Shown here: positions 17,258 to 26,229 of the stretch, in pieces | How positions within the stretch are numbered: the stretch's first letter is position 1 | How the letters are laid out: every line of letters starts with the position of its first letter | Made by a program: the position numbers and the translations under genes | The notes under the pieces: generated by a model | Seen by the model: the letters and a program-made list of their open reading frames with translations, nothing else | Database searches by the model: none | Told to the model about the DNA's origin: nothing | Assembly (NCBI RefSeq): GCF_026339735.1 | Contig: NZ_JAPEQG010000001.1 | Location: 1,984,001 to 2,048,000, forward strand | DNA length: 64,000 bases | Origin: Streptomyces sp. NBC_01669 | Lineage (GTDB): Bacteria > Actinomycetota > Actinomycetes > Streptomycetales > Streptomycetaceae | Direction of reading: 5' to 3'

Positions 17258-18426
17258 CGGCGGGCCAGGTACGCCTGGAACGCCCTGTACAGCGTGTTGT
17301 TGGCGGCTCCGCCCACCGATGTCTCCCACTCCCCGAGGGTCTCGACGACCTGCCCGCCGGTGCCGAGCTTCCAGCGCAGCAGTCCGAAGGAGCGGACGCC
17401 GGGGTCAAGGGTGGAGGGTACCCCGCGCATGTCGTACAGCTCGGCGCCGAGGGCGTGCGCATCGAGCATCATCCGCCACTGGAGGGCGTTGCTGGGGCGG
17501 ACCTCGCGCCGGTGGTCGGCGGACGCGCCCGTCTGGTACCAGACCTGCCGCCCGGCGCTGATCATGGTGTGCGCGGCGAGGATCTCGCCCTCGTGGACGG
17601 CGAGATAGAGCTGCATCCGGCCGGGCTGTTCGGCGTTGAGCACGGCGTACTGCCGCTGGTAGTACGCGAGGGAGCGGCCGAGCCGGAAGCCGTCACGCTC
17701 CTCGGTGATCCGCAGCAGCCGGTGGAACTCGGGCAGTTCCGCCGCGCCGCCGACGACGATCCGGACACCGGACTTCTCGGCCTTGCGGACATTGCGGCGC
17801 CACTCCTGGTTGAGTCCCGCCCACAGCTCGTCAGGGGTGCGTCCGGCGAGCGGCACCTGGAAGACGTAGCGCGGCTGCGCGTCGGCGTCGTTGCCCGCGT
17901 CGCCGTCCCCGCCGCACCGACGCCAGCCGCGCGCCCGGAGCCGGTCGGCGACCGCGGTGCCGAGCGGGTCCGCCTCCGTCGCCAGTACGTCGCGGATCTT
18001 CCGGCCGGGCCCGGTGGCCGCCTTGAGCCGGGCGGCGTCCCAGCGGCGGTACGCCGGTGAGGGCCCCATCCGTACGGCGAAGGCGCCCGCCTTCCGTAGA
18101 TACGCCGTCAACGGCCGCAGCCAGCGGTCGATCTCCGGATCGGCCCAGTCGGCCACCGGCCCTTCCGGCAGATAGGCAAAGTATTTGCGGGTGCCCGGGA
18201 ATTGCCGGTAGAGGACCAGGGAACTGCCGGCCAATTCGCCGTCGGCGCCGTGCCATCCGACCATTTCCGACGTCCATTGGTCCTTCACTCCGGCCCAGGA
18301 CGGATACTGCAGAAAGCTCGCCCCGGGCCGCGCGGTCACACCCGCCCGGTGCTCGGCGGCGGTGAGGCTGCGTATCCGCATCCCCTGTTCACCTCTGCGG
18401 TCACCGGTCGCGAGCAGCGCTGACAT
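17254..18426 (-). CDS. FemX/FemAB-type peptidoglycan bridge aminoacyltransferase
   Basis: A 390-residue Fem-family GNAT-fold ligase. Motifs include SFLQYPSWAGVKDQW, a GSSLVLYRQFPGTRKYFAYLPEGPV strand typical of the first GNAT half, ELWAGLNQEWRRNVRKAEKSGV and LLAAHTMISAGRQVWYQTGAS from the second half, ending YDMRGVPSTLDPGVRSFGLLRWKLG. In the family it adds an amino acid from charged tRNA to the lipid II stem peptide. The chosen ATG has GGAGGG about 8 bases upstream; an alternative ATG at 18381 also has a plausible site. It is coupled to the MurJ-type flippase and divergent from an L,D-transpeptidase gene, a consistent wall-synthesis neighbourhood. Confidence 0.88.
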   Translation of the reverse strand: MSALLATGDRRGEQGMRIRSLTAAEHRAGVTARPGASFLQYPSWAGVKDQWTSEMVGWHGADGELAGSSLVLYRQFPGTRKYFAYLPEGPVADWADPEIDRWLRPLTAYLRKAGAFAVRMGPSPAYRRWDAARLKAATGPGRKIRDVLATEADPLGTAVADRLRARGWRRCGGDGDAGNDADAQPRYVFQVPLAGRTPDELWAGLNQEWRRNVRKAEKSGVRIVVGGAAELPEFHRLLRITEERDGFRLGRSLAYYQRQYAVLNAEQPGRMQLYLAVHEGEILAAHTMISAGRQVWYQTGASADHRREVRPSNALQWRMMLDAHALGAELYDMRGVPSTLDPGVRSFGLLRWKLGTGGQVVETLGEWETSVGGAANNTLYRAFQAYLARR

Positions 18427-18653
18427 GTCCGTGGCCCTCCCCTGGTCCCGCCCCTCCACTCGGCTCTGCGGGGCTGCACAGGATGCTCACAGCGGTCCAT
18501 GACGGGTCCGAGCGGCGCATGTGACCGGACCATGACCGTTGCGCTCCATTCCTTGTCACACAACGGAATCCATGGCTTTTCGGGGATTTGAGGATCCTAA
18601 AGTCGGGTGAATGCCTCTCCACCGGTGAGAAGCACAGCCCTGGAGGTTTTTCG

Positions 18654-19880
18654 TTGTTCTCTGCACGCCGGCACATACGCCGTACCGCGCCCTTGGCCCG
18701 CCCGGCCCGGCTCACCCTGATAACCGGAACGGCGGTGCTCGGCGCCGCCCTGACCGCCTGCTCCGGCGGCGCTGCCGCATCGGACGCCGGTTCCGGATCC
18801 GGTCACGCAGCCGGGACTTCTCAGGCTCCGGACACCAGGATCTCGGTGAACCTCCAGGGCTCCGGGGCCACCGCGGGCAGGCCGGTGAAGGTGACGCTGG
18901 CCGACGGAAAGCTCAAGACGGTGAAGGTGACCGCCACCGAGGGCGACGCGCTCACCGGCCGGATATCCGGCGACGGCCGCAGCTGGACCTCGGACCGGGT
19001 CGCCGCACCCGGCACCGAGTACAGCGTCGAGGCGACGGACACCCGGGGTGGCACGGACCGCGCCGGCTTCTCGACAGCCGAGGCCGACAAGGTCAACAAG
19101 CTGACGCTCGCCCCCGGCAAGAACACCACGGTCGGTATCGCCCAGCCGCTGTCGATCGTCTTCGACAACCCGGTGAAGGACAAGGCCGCAGTCGAGAAGG
19201 CACTCAAGGTGTCCACGTCGAACAACACCGAGGGTTCCTGGGGCTGGCTGCAGGACTACTCCGGCAAGGACCGCGTCGACTGGCGGCCCAAGGACTACTG
19301 GAAGTCCGGTACCCGCGTCACGCTCGACGCCGAACTGGACGGCATCAACTCCGGAACGGCCGGCGGCTGGTTCGTGCGCGACTACCGGACGACCTTCACC
19401 ATCGGCCGCAACCAGGTGGTCAAGGTCGACCTCGACCGTCACCGGCTGGCGCTGCACCGGGACGGGAAGACAGTCATGGACGTGCCGATGTCGGCGGGCA
19501 CCCCGGGCGGCGAGAAGGCGTCCTGGCGGGGCACCGCCGTACTCATGGCGAAGGAGGGCACGATCAACATGCGCTCCGAGACGGTCGGTCTGGGCGATGC
19601 GTACGACAAGATGGTCGACTCGTCGATGCGGCTGACCTGGTCGGGGATGTACGCCCATGCAGCGCCGTGGAACGCCGCGTACTTCGGGGTCGCCAACCAC
19701 AGTTCCGGCTGTGTGGGAATGAGCAATGCGAACGCCGCCGAGCTGTTCGAGAAGGCGCAGGTCGGCGACCCGTTCGAGATCAGCGGCGCGGACGCCAAGG
19801 GGACGGTCGCGGTGGGCAACGGCTACGGGGCGTGGAATGTGACCTGGGCCGACTGGCAGGCGAAGAGCGCACTCAGCTGA
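18654..19880 (+). CDS. L,D-transpeptidase lipoprotein (Ig-like + YkuD)
   Basis: A 408-residue exported lipoprotein. After a basic N-terminus and a hydrophobic segment comes the lipobox LTAC, then two Ig-like domains (residues about 60-270, with ISVNLQGSGATAGRPVKVTLADG and IVFDNPVKDKAAVEKALKVSTS) and a YkuD catalytic domain with HSSGCVGM, catalytic Cys353 and His349. This is the actinobacterial LdtMt2-like architecture that makes 3-3 cross-links in peptidoglycan. The start is TTG 18654, chosen because GGAGG lies seven bases upstream and the preceding ATG (18588) has none. It is divergent from the FemX gene. Confidence 0.92.
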   Translation: MFSARRHIRRTAPLARPARLTLITGTAVLGAALTACSGGAAASDAGSGSGHAAGTSQAPDTRISVNLQGSGATAGRPVKVTLADGKLKTVKVTATEGDALTGRISGDGRSWTSDRVAAPGTEYSVEATDTRGGTDRAGFSTAEADKVNKLTLAPGKNTTVGIAQPLSIVFDNPVKDKAAVEKALKVSTSNNTEGSWGWLQDYSGKDRVDWRPKDYWKSGTRVTLDAELDGINSGTAGGWFVRDYRTTFTIGRNQVVKVDLDRHRLALHRDGKTVMDVPMSAGTPGGEKASWRGTAVLMAKEGTINMRSETVGLGDAYDKMVDSSMRLTWSGMYAHAAPWNAAYFGVANHSSGCVGMSNANAAELFEKAQVGDPFEISGADAKGTVAVGNGYGAWNVTWADWQAKSALS

Positions 19881-20020
19881 CCCGTCGCCCTGCTCTCGGC
19901 CGCTACTGACATTGCGTCCAACAATCGTTACCCTCACGCAACTCACCGGGGAGTTACCAACGGTAAGTGACTGGGGTTACCGTCGGGTCACTTTGCACTG
20001 ACACGCGTGAGGAGTGACCC

Positions 20021-21616
20021 GTGGGACGTCCGTACCCGGCTCTGCGCACCACCGCTGCCCTCGGAACCGCCGCCGTCCTGATCGCCGGAGCCGCCCTCGG
20101 CGCGGCCCCGGCGGCCGTCGCCGACACCCCCGCCGCGCCCGTGGCGGATTCCGCCCCGAGCCTGACGTTCCACGACATCCCCGGCTCCGGCGGAATCACG
20201 CTCAAGGGCAATGTCTTCACGCCCGCCGGTGCGAAGGCCGGCGAGAAGCACCCGCTCATCGTGCTGCCCACCAGCTGGTCGATGCCGCAGATCGAGTACC
20301 TGGCGCAGGCACAGCAGCTCGCCGACTCCGGCTACGTGGTGGTCAGTTACACCTCGCGCGGCTTCTGGCTCTCCGGCGGGAAGATCGAGGTCGCCGGTCC
20401 GCCGGACATCGCCGATGTCTCCGCCGTGATCGACTGGGCGCTCGACCGGACGCCGGCCGACCCGCAGCGGATCGGCATGGGCGGAGTCTCGTACGGCGCG
20501 GGCATCAGCCTGCTGGCAGCCGGACACGACAAGCGGATCAAGGCCGTCGTCGCGCTGAGCGGCTGGGCCGATCTCATCGACTCCATCTACAGCGGCCGCA
20601 CCCAGCACCTCCAGGCAGCCGCGCTGCTCGGCGGCGCCGGCCTGCTCACCGGCCGCCCGAGCGACGAGCTCAACGAGACACTCACCGACTTCCTCGGCTC
20701 CAACCTGGCCAAGGAACAGGACATGATCGCCTGGGGGAAGAAGCGCTCCCCCGCCACATATCTGGACGAGATCAACGCCAACGGCGCCGCCGTCATGATG
20801 GGCAACGCCTGGGGCGACACGATCTTCCCGCCCAACCAGTACGCCGCGTTCTTCGAGAAACTCAGCGGCCCCAAGCGCCTGGAGTTCCGCCCCGGCGACC
20901 ACGCCACCGCCGAGGCCACCGGGCTGCTCGGTCTGCCCAACGACACCTGGACCGACGCCCACCGATGGTTCGACCGCTACCTCAAGGGCGAGCGCAACGG
21001 CATCGACCAGGAGCAGCCGGTGCAGTTCAAGTCCCGTACGGACAGCGGTTACGAGGGCTACCCGGACTGGAAGTCGGTCGGCGCCGCCAAGGAGCGGCTC
21101 GCGCTCGGCGGTACGGAGAAGATCTACGCGAACATCGACTCGGGCGCCAATGGCGGCATCACCCTGCTGTCGAACGCCCTCGACCAGTTCGTGAAGCTGC
21201 CGCCGGTCGCCTCGATCCCGCTGCTGCCGCGCACCTTCGCAAGCGTCTGGCAGTCCGAGAGGTACGGCTCCGCGCGGCACATCCGGGGCACCGCGAGGCT
21301 TCACACCGCGGTCACCAGCAACAAGGAGAGCGGCACCCTCGTCGCGTATCTCTACGATGTGGGGCCGCTCGGCCTCGGCAAGCTGGTGAGCAACGCCCCC
21401 CATACCTTCCACGGACAGCCTCCGGGCCGCCCGTTCGCCGTCGACCTGGAGCTGTTCTCCACCGCGTACGACGTCCCGGCCGGTCATCGGCTCGCCCTGG
21501 TGATCGACACCGTCGACCCCCTGTACATCGAGCACAACCCTGCCGGCGCACAGCTGACCTTCTCCTCGCCGGGCGCGGACCCCTCGTACCTGTCCGTCCC
21601 GTTGCGCGAGAAGTGA
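20021..21616 (+). CDS. Secreted CocE/NonD-family alpha/beta hydrolase
   Basis: A 531-residue exported hydrolase. The N-terminal signal (RTTAALGTAAVLIAGAALGAAPAAVADTP) suggests Sec export with cleavage near the AVA-D site. The catalytic core has LIVLPTSWS, SYTSRGFW and the nucleophile elbow GGVSYGAG with Ser157, and the C-terminal jelly-roll segment RLHTAVTSNKESGTLVAYLYDVGP is typical of X-Pro dipeptidyl-peptidase/CocE proteins. Start GTG 20021 with GAGGAG upstream. Substrate unknown: esters or prolyl peptides are the family range. It converges with the glutamate ABC operon. Confidence 0.85.
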   Translation: MGRPYPALRTTAALGTAAVLIAGAALGAAPAAVADTPAAPVADSAPSLTFHDIPGSGGITLKGNVFTPAGAKAGEKHPLIVLPTSWSMPQIEYLAQAQQLADSGYVVVSYTSRGFWLSGGKIEVAGPPDIADVSAVIDWALDRTPADPQRIGMGGVSYGAGISLLAAGHDKRIKAVVALSGWADLIDSIYSGRTQHLQAAALLGGAGLLTGRPSDELNETLTDFLGSNLAKEQDMIAWGKKRSPATYLDEINANGAAVMMGNAWGDTIFPPNQYAAFFEKLSGPKRLEFRPGDHATAEATGLLGLPNDTWTDAHRWFDRYLKGERNGIDQEQPVQFKSRTDSGYEGYPDWKSVGAAKERLALGGTEKIYANIDSGANGGITLLSNALDQFVKLPPVASIPLLPRTFASVWQSERYGSARHIRGTARLHTAVTSNKESGTLVAYLYDVGPLGLGKLVSNAPHTFHGQPPGRPFAVDLELFSTAYDVPAGHRLALVIDTVDPLYIEHNPAGAQLTFSSPGADPSYLSVPLREK

Positions 21617-21623
21617 TCACCGG

Positions 21624-21696
21624 CTGCTGCCGGGCGGGTACCGCTCCTCCGGACCGCCGTACGGCCGGTCCCGGGCTACTTCACTCCCGGCAGCAG
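21624..21696. terminator. Long-range hairpin between convergent genes
   Basis: CTGCTGCCGGG (21624-21634) and CCCGGCAGCAG (21686-21696) form a perfect 11-bp inverted repeat, and the middle holds a second near-palindrome around GGACCGCCGTACGG (from 21651). The right arm overlaps the last codons of the leftward permease gene. This looks like a bidirectional terminator. Confidence 0.5.
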
Positions 21697-22542
21697 CGTT
21701 CCTGGTTCGGCCGGTGCGACTTCCACGGCTTCCGTCTTCGGACTGCGCCGCTCCCGCTTGGCCACCCAGGTGGCGAACCAGGAGAGCAGCATGCACATCC
21801 CGATGTAGATCGGCGAGATCACCATCACCACGGGGATGAAGGGAAGATCGTAGTCGAGGTTGGACGCGATGAGTTTGCCCGCGTGGAGGAACTCCTCGTA
21901 GGTGATCAGATAGCCGAGCGAGGTGTCCTTCAGGGCCACCACCAACTGGCTGATGATGGTGGGCAGCATGGCGCGGACCGCCTGAGGGGCCAGCACGAAG
22001 GTCATGACCTGCGTCTTGCGCATCCCCAGTGCGTACGCGGCCTCGCGCTGGCCGCGATCCACCGAGTTGATGCCGGTACGGAACACCTCGGCGAGCACCG
22101 AGCCGTTGTAGAGGGTCAGTCCGGCGACCAGCGCGGGCAGCGGCTGCACCTTCAGCGCCACGAAGATGAAGAAGATCATCACCAGGACGGGCATGGCCCG
22201 GAAGAACTCCACGACGAGCGTGGCCAGCCAGCGCACCGCCCGGTGTTCGGAGAGCCGGCCGACGGCGAGGACCGCCCCGAGAGCCAGTGAGAGCACCGCC
22301 GCGTAGGCGAAAGCCTTGAGTGTGTTGCCGAGTCCGCGCAGCAGGAGTTCCTGGATGCCCTTGTACTCGAAGGGGGTCCACTTGGCGCTGGTGAACTGCT
22401 CGGTCTCGACGAGCAGATAGATGATCCAGCCGACCAAGGCAATGATCACGGCCGTCGAGACGATTCCGTACACGAAGTGGCGTTTACGGGTCCGCGGGCC
22501 CGGGATGTCGTAGAGCGCGGAGGCGGCCGCCGTCTGGGTCAT
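21676..22542 (-). CDS. gluD: Glutamate-type ABC transporter permease
   Basis: A 288-residue polar amino acid ABC permease. The EAA loop that contacts the ATPase is EAAYALGMRKTQVMTFVLAPQAVRAMLPTI, and EVFRTGINSVDRGQREAA is the characteristic pre-loop motif. Several membrane helices precede and follow it, and an extended N-terminal helix (FVYGIVSTAVIIALVGWIIYLL) is present as in GluD. The start ATG overlaps the upstream permease stop by ATGA. Last gene of the leftward ATPase-binding protein-permease-permease operon; the final codons overlap the inverted repeat that probably terminates it. Confidence 0.88.
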   Translation of the reverse strand: MTQTAAASALYDIPGPRTRKRHFVYGIVSTAVIIALVGWIIYLLVETEQFTSAKWTPFEYKGIQELLLRGLGNTLKAFAYAAVLSLALGAVLAVGRLSEHRAVRWLATLVVEFFRAMPVLVMIFFIFVALKVQPLPALVAGLTLYNGSVLAEVFRTGINSVDRGQREAAYALGMRKTQVMTFVLAPQAVRAMLPTIISQLVVALKDTSLGYLITYEEFLHAGKLIASNLDYDLPFIPVVMVISPIYIGMCMLLSWFATWVAKRERRSPKTEAVEVAPAEPGTLLPGVK

Positions 22543-23183
22543 CGGGCCACTCCGTAGCGCTTCTCCAGCACGTTGAAGAGCGCGCTGATGGACAACGTGA
22601 TGATGAGGTAGCCGACGGCGATCCAGACGAAGGTCCAGATGATGCTGTAGCCCAGCTCGTTGAGGGTCTTGTAGGTGCCGAGCAGTTCGGTGACGCTGAA
22701 CGCCCCCGCGATCGCCGAGTTCTTGGCGAGGGCGATGAGCGTCGAACCGACCGGTGGGATCACCGAGCGGAACGCCTGCGGCAGCACCACGTTGCCCAGC
22801 GTCTGCCCGAAGGTCATTCCGAGACTGCGGGCCGCCTCGCCCTGCCCCTGCGGCACGGTGTTGATGCCGGAGCGGAGCACCTCGCAGATGAACGCGGAGG
22901 TGTAGCAGCCGAGTGCGAGGATCGCGAAGACCTTGAACGGCAGGACCAGACCGAAGCGCGGCAGACCGAGCAGGACGGCGAAGAAGAGCAGGGTCAGCGG
23001 GGTGTTGCGCAGCACCATCACCCAGACCGTGCCGAACACCCGCAGCGAGCCGACCGGCGCCACTCGGAACGAGGCCATGACGAGGCCGAGGACCAGCGCC
23101 AGGATCGAGGCGTAGACGGTGAGTTCGAGGGTGCCGAGGAAGCCTTTGCCGTAGAGCGAGAAGTTCTCTGTGAGTACGTCCAT
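22539..23183 (-). CDS. gluC: Glutamate-type ABC transporter permease
   Basis: A 214-residue membrane subunit with the inner-membrane amino acid permease signature: FLGTLELTVYASILALVLGLVMASF at the start, EVLRSGINTVPQGQGEAARSLGMTFGQTLGNVVLPQAFRSVIPPVG as the EAA loop, and five or so hydrophobic helices. With the next permease it forms the heterodimeric channel. Its length and order match GluC of the actinobacterial GluABCD system. Confidence 0.88.
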   Translation of the reverse strand: MDVLTENFSLYGKGFLGTLELTVYASILALVLGLVMASFRVAPVGSLRVFGTVWVMVLRNTPLTLLFFAVLLGLPRFGLVLPFKVFAILALGCYTSAFICEVLRSGINTVPQGQGEAARSLGMTFGQTLGNVVLPQAFRSVIPPVGSTLIALAKNSAIAGAFSVTELLGTYKTLNELGYSIIWTFVWIAVGYLIITLSISALFNVLEKRYGVAR

Positions 23184-23200
23184 GGACGTGGCCCGTCCTC

Positions 23201-24112
23201 TCAGGTCGCCGGGTAGCGGTCGATGGGCGGCGGAGTCGGCGCGGGCACCCCGGACAGGCCGAGCGTGGCCTCGAACGCCTTCTTCCAGTTGCCGTTCTTC
23301 TCGTTGGCCTCAAGGGCGTCGTTGAGTGCGAACCGGAGCGCGTTGTCGCTGCGCTGGACGCCGATGCCGTAAGGCTCCTCGGAGAACGGCTTGCCGACCA
23401 CCTTCAGCTCCTTGGGCGCCTTGGCCGCGAAGCCCAGCAGGATGGCGTCGTCGGTGGTGACGGCGTCGACCTGGTACGTCAGCAGGTTGTCGACGCAGAT
23501 CGAGTACGTGTCGTACGCGACCAGGATCGCCTTCGGGTAGTCGGCCGCGATGCGCTGGTACGGGGTCGAGCCCGCGGCCGAACAGACGGTCCTGCCGGCC
23601 AGGTCCTGCGGGCCGTTGATGTCGTGCTCGTCCGTGCGCACGAGCAGGGACTGACCTGCCATGAAATACGGCCCGGCGAACCCGACGAGCTTCTTGCGCA
23701 TGTCGTTGATGGTGTAGGTGCCGACGTAGTAGTCGATCTGCCCGTTCTGCAGCGCGGTCTCGCGGTTGGCGGAGGCGATCGTCTTGAAGTGGATCGTCTT
23801 CGGGTCGAAGCCGAGCGAGGCCGACATCATCCGGGCGATCTCGATGTCGAATCCGGAGTAGATGCCCGTGGCCGGGTCCTTCTCGCCCAGATAGGGCTGG
23901 TCCTCCTTGGCCCCGACCCGGAGGTATCCGCGCTTCTTGGCCTTCGTCCAGGTCTTCGATTCGGGCAGCCGGAACGCTGTGTCGACCTTGTAGACCGGCA
24001 GCTGGCCGGGCTTGGGCCCCTTCACCGGAGGGCTGCCCTCCTTCCCGCAGCCGGCGGCGAGGACGGCCAGCAGAAGGCCCGCGCAGGCGGCCAGAAGTCT
24101 TCTCGTACGCAA
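23201..24112 (-). CDS. gluB: Glutamate-type ABC transporter substrate-binding lipoprotein
   Basis: A 303-residue periplasmic-type binding protein anchored as a lipoprotein: signal RRLLAACAGLLLAVL and lipobox LAAGC. The type 2 fold is visible from LRVGAKEDQPYLGEKDPATGIYSGFDIEIARMM, through FKTIASANRETALQNGQIDYYVGTYTIND, to LVAYDTYSICVDNLLTYQVDAVTTDDAI. These are typical polar amino acid (glutamate/aspartate) contact regions. A 14-base gap separates it from the ATPase gene upstream. Confidence 0.88.
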   Translation of the reverse strand: MRTRRLLAACAGLLLAVLAAGCGKEGSPPVKGPKPGQLPVYKVDTAFRLPESKTWTKAKKRGYLRVGAKEDQPYLGEKDPATGIYSGFDIEIARMMSASLGFDPKTIHFKTIASANRETALQNGQIDYYVGTYTINDMRKKLVGFAGPYFMAGQSLLVRTDEHDINGPQDLAGRTVCSAAGSTPYQRIAADYPKAILVAYDTYSICVDNLLTYQVDAVTTDDAILLGFAAKAPKELKVVGKPFSEEPYGIGVQRSDNALRFALNDALEANEKNGNWKKAFEATLGLSGVPAPTPPPIDRYPAT

Positions 24113-24126
24113 CAGGGGGCCTCCCG

Positions 24127-24870
24127 TCAGTGCTTGAGGATCTTGGACAGGAAGTCCTTGGCCCGGTCGGTCTCAGGGGCGGTGAAGAACGCCTCCGGGG
24201 TGCGGTCCTCGACGATGCGGCCGTCGGCCATGAAGACCACGCGGTTGGCGGCGGACCGGGCGAACCCCATCTCGTGGGTGACGACGACCATGGTCATGCC
24301 GTCCCGGGCCAGCTGCTGCATGACCTCCAGCACCTCGTTGATCATTTCCGGGTCGAGCGCCGAGGTCGGCTCGTCGAAGAGGAGGGCCTTGGGGTCCATG
24401 GCGAGGGCGCGGGCGATGGCCACCCGCTGCTGCTGACCGCCGGAGAGCTGGGCGGGGTACTTGTCCGCCTGGGAGGCGAGCCCGACCCGCTCCAGCAGCT
24501 CCCGGGACCGCAGGTCGCACTGGTCCTTCTTGCGCTTGCGGACCTTGAGCTGGGCGAGCGAGACATTGGCCAGCACGGTCTTGTGCGCGAAGAGATTGAA
24601 GGACTGGAAGACCATCCCGACTTCGGCCCGCAGCTCCGCGAGTCCCTTGCCCTCCTCCGGGAGGGGCCTGCCGTCGATGGCGATGTAGCCCGACTCGATC
24701 GTCTCGAGCCTGTTGATGGTCCGGCAGAGCGTCGATTTGCCGGAGCCGGAGGGGCCGATGACCACCACCACCTCCCCGCGGCCGACGGTGAGATTGATGT
24801 CCTGCAGTACGTGCAACTTTCCGTAGTACTTATTGACGTCCCGCAGCTCGATCAACGGATCGACGGCCAT
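24127..24870 (-). CDS. gluA: Polar amino acid ABC transporter ATPase
   Basis: A 247-residue ATPase with Walker [11 protein letters not shown]-loop [11 protein letters not shown], signature [35 protein letters not shown] including Walker B, and the H-loop [11 protein letters not shown]. The sequence is that of the glutamate/arginine family (GluA/GlnQ). It is the first gene of the operon, so the promoter lies upstream in 24871-24993, an AT-richer stretch containing TATAAGGCG and a run of T-rich sequence; no clear operator could be read. Confidence 0.92.
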   Translation of the reverse strand: MAVDPLIELRDVNKYYGKLHVLQDINLTVGRGEVVVVIGPSGSGKSTLCRTINRLETIESGYIAIDGRPLPEEGKGLAELRAEVGMVFQSFNLFAHKTVLANVSLAQLKVRKRKKDQCDLRSRELLERVGLASQADKYPAQLSGGQQQRVAIARALAMDPKALLFDEPTSALDPEMINEVLEVMQQLARDGMTMVVVTHEMGFARSAANRVVFMADGRIVEDRTPEAFFTAPETDRAKDFLSKILKH

Positions 24871-24993
24871 ACGCTGCCCTACCCACTTATCGCTGTGTCG
24901 AGGTCAGCGCAAACTATCCATCCCGGCAAGGGACTTCGTACCCGACACGCACAAATGGGGTATAAGGCGTTTTATTAGGTTTTGGCGTTTCGC

Positions 24994-25434
24994 CTACCCT
25001 TCGGCTGACTCCGCGTACACCTGCGAGAGCTCAGGGCTGCCGGCCATCGCCCAGTCGAGCCCTGCCTCGACGACATCGATCTCCCGCCCGGAGGCGAGCC
25101 GCACCACCGGCTGCCCACTGGGCCAGATGCGCCAGACGGCACCGGGGACGTTCCGCACCAGGACCGTGCCGAGGTACAGACCGGCGTCGTTACCCAGCCA
25201 GGGCAACTCCTCGGGGTCGTCCCGCCAGCGGGGCGGCAGTTGGTCGAGCGCCGTCAACGAGGCCGGAGTGTCGTCGAGTTCGAGCCCTCGCTGCCCCGCT
25301 CGGACACGCAGCAGCTCACACTCCGCGAGCAGCTCGGCCACGCCGTCCGGGTCGGCCTCGACGGCGGCCGCGAGGCCCGCCCCGCGCCTACCGTCGTGAC
25401 GCTTACGCCAGTTGTCCAAGAAGGGGATGTTCAT
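24994..25434 (-). CDS. Conserved hypothetical protein (DUF6278-like)
   Basis: A 146-residue soluble protein. It begins MNIPFLDNWRKRHDGRRGAG and contains LAECELLRVRAGQRGLELDDTPASLTALDQLPPRWRDDPEELPWLGNDAGLYLGTVLVRNVPGAVWRIWPSGQPVVRLASGREIDV. This layout, in particular the LPWLGNDAGLYLGTV and VWRIWPSGQPVVRLASGREIDVV pattern, recalls the actinobacterial DUF6278 family; the name is from memory and not checked. No catalytic motif or membrane segment is visible. Separate transcription unit, upstream of the glutamate operon in the same direction. Confidence 0.65.
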   Translation of the reverse strand: MNIPFLDNWRKRHDGRRGAGLAAAVEADPDGVAELLAECELLRVRAGQRGLELDDTPASLTALDQLPPRWRDDPEELPWLGNDAGLYLGTVLVRNVPGAVWRIWPSGQPVVRLASGREIDVVEAGLDWAMAGSPELSQVYAESAEG

Positions 25435-25565
25435 GCCACTCAGGGTCGCATCCCAGCCCGGTTACGCACCACAGGGCGCGCGGCCTGTCGTTCGAGTGCT
25501 GAACCAGGTGCGCCCGCCCACCCGTGCGCCGCCGCGCGCGCCGCCCGCAACCGCCGGGCAGGCCG

Positions 25566-25800
25566 TCACACCCGCCCAACCCGGCCGCCGGACGGCGGGC
25601 CGCGGCCCGGGTCCGGCGCAAGGACGGCCAGCAGCTCGTCGGCGAGTTCGCTGTCGACCGGCCGGCGGGTGGCCAGGACGCGGTACCAGAGAGTGCCGAA
25701 CACGATGTCCAGCACCGTGGACGGAGCCGGACTGGCCGGCAGGTCGAGGCGAGTCGACTCCCGCAGCGTCAGGCCCGTCGGACGAGTCATCAGCACCTGC
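25566..25800 (-). pseudogene. Remnant of a TetR-family regulator (C-terminal ligand-binding part)
   Basis: On the minus strand the frame reads LTLRESTRLDLPASPAPSTVLDIVFGTLWYRVLATRRPVDSELADELLAVLAPD, the typical C-terminus of TetR regulators of the kind that end with an LFGTLWYRLL helix. The N-terminal helix-turn-helix is absent: the open frame above it reads a proline-rich peptide and no HTH is found in any other frame before 25913. The fragment sits just upstream of an MFS exporter, which such a repressor would commonly control. It is probably decayed. Confidence 0.5.
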
Positions 25801-25884
25801 GCACCGACGAGCTCGTCCGCCATGACCGCGCAGCCCACCCAGGTACGTGTGCAGGCCATTCTCTTTGAAAGGGGTGGAGGCGGA

Positions 25885-25941
25885 GTGATCCCGACTGGTA
25901 CGTTCGCGATCATGTCCAGCCCCGAGGCGAACAGAGACTAG
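25885..25941 (+). CDS. Short leader peptide ORF upstream of the MFS exporter
   Basis: A GTG at 25885, four bases after GGAGG, opens an 18-codon frame MIPTGTFAIMSSPEANRD ending in TAG at 25939; an internal ATG at 25912 would give the nine-residue MSSPEANRD. A stem-loop begins exactly at the stop codon. Short leader ORFs of nine or so residues followed by a hairpin are known upstream of chloramphenicol exporters such as CmlA, where ribosome stalling opens the downstream start. The distance here, 288 bases to the exporter start, is longer. The coding claim is inference from layout. Confidence 0.45.
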   Translation: MIPTGTFAIMSSPEANRD

Positions 25942-25962
25942 CCACCGGTCCCGCCGGTGGCT
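25940..25962 (+). promoter_or_regulatory. Attenuator-like hairpin after leader ORF
   Basis: AGCCACCGG (25940-25948) pairs with CCGGTGGCT (25954-25962) over a five-base loop, a perfect 9-bp stem beginning within the leader stop codon. No T tract follows, so it is not a classic rho-independent terminator. It could be melted by a ribosome stalled on the leader. The remaining bases to 26229 contain no recognised gene. Confidence 0.5.
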
Positions 25963-26229
25963 GACCCGCTGTCGAGTCGATCCCGCACGGCCGATCAGGC
26001 CGGAGGATCGCTTCTGCCCGGCTGCCACCGCAGGACCACCGCAGTGTGGGCTGCGCTTCCCCGTATGCGTTCGCGCGCTGATTCCCGGCCACGACGCTGC
26101 CCGCCGCGTTGTCGCGTCACGTCCATGAACAGGCCTGACGCTCTTCCGCGTTGCCGCTCGACCCGTCGGGCGGGCGCGGCCCACACCCCCTGCCTGGTCC
26201 GTCCATCAGTCTGCCCATGGGGTTTCTTC

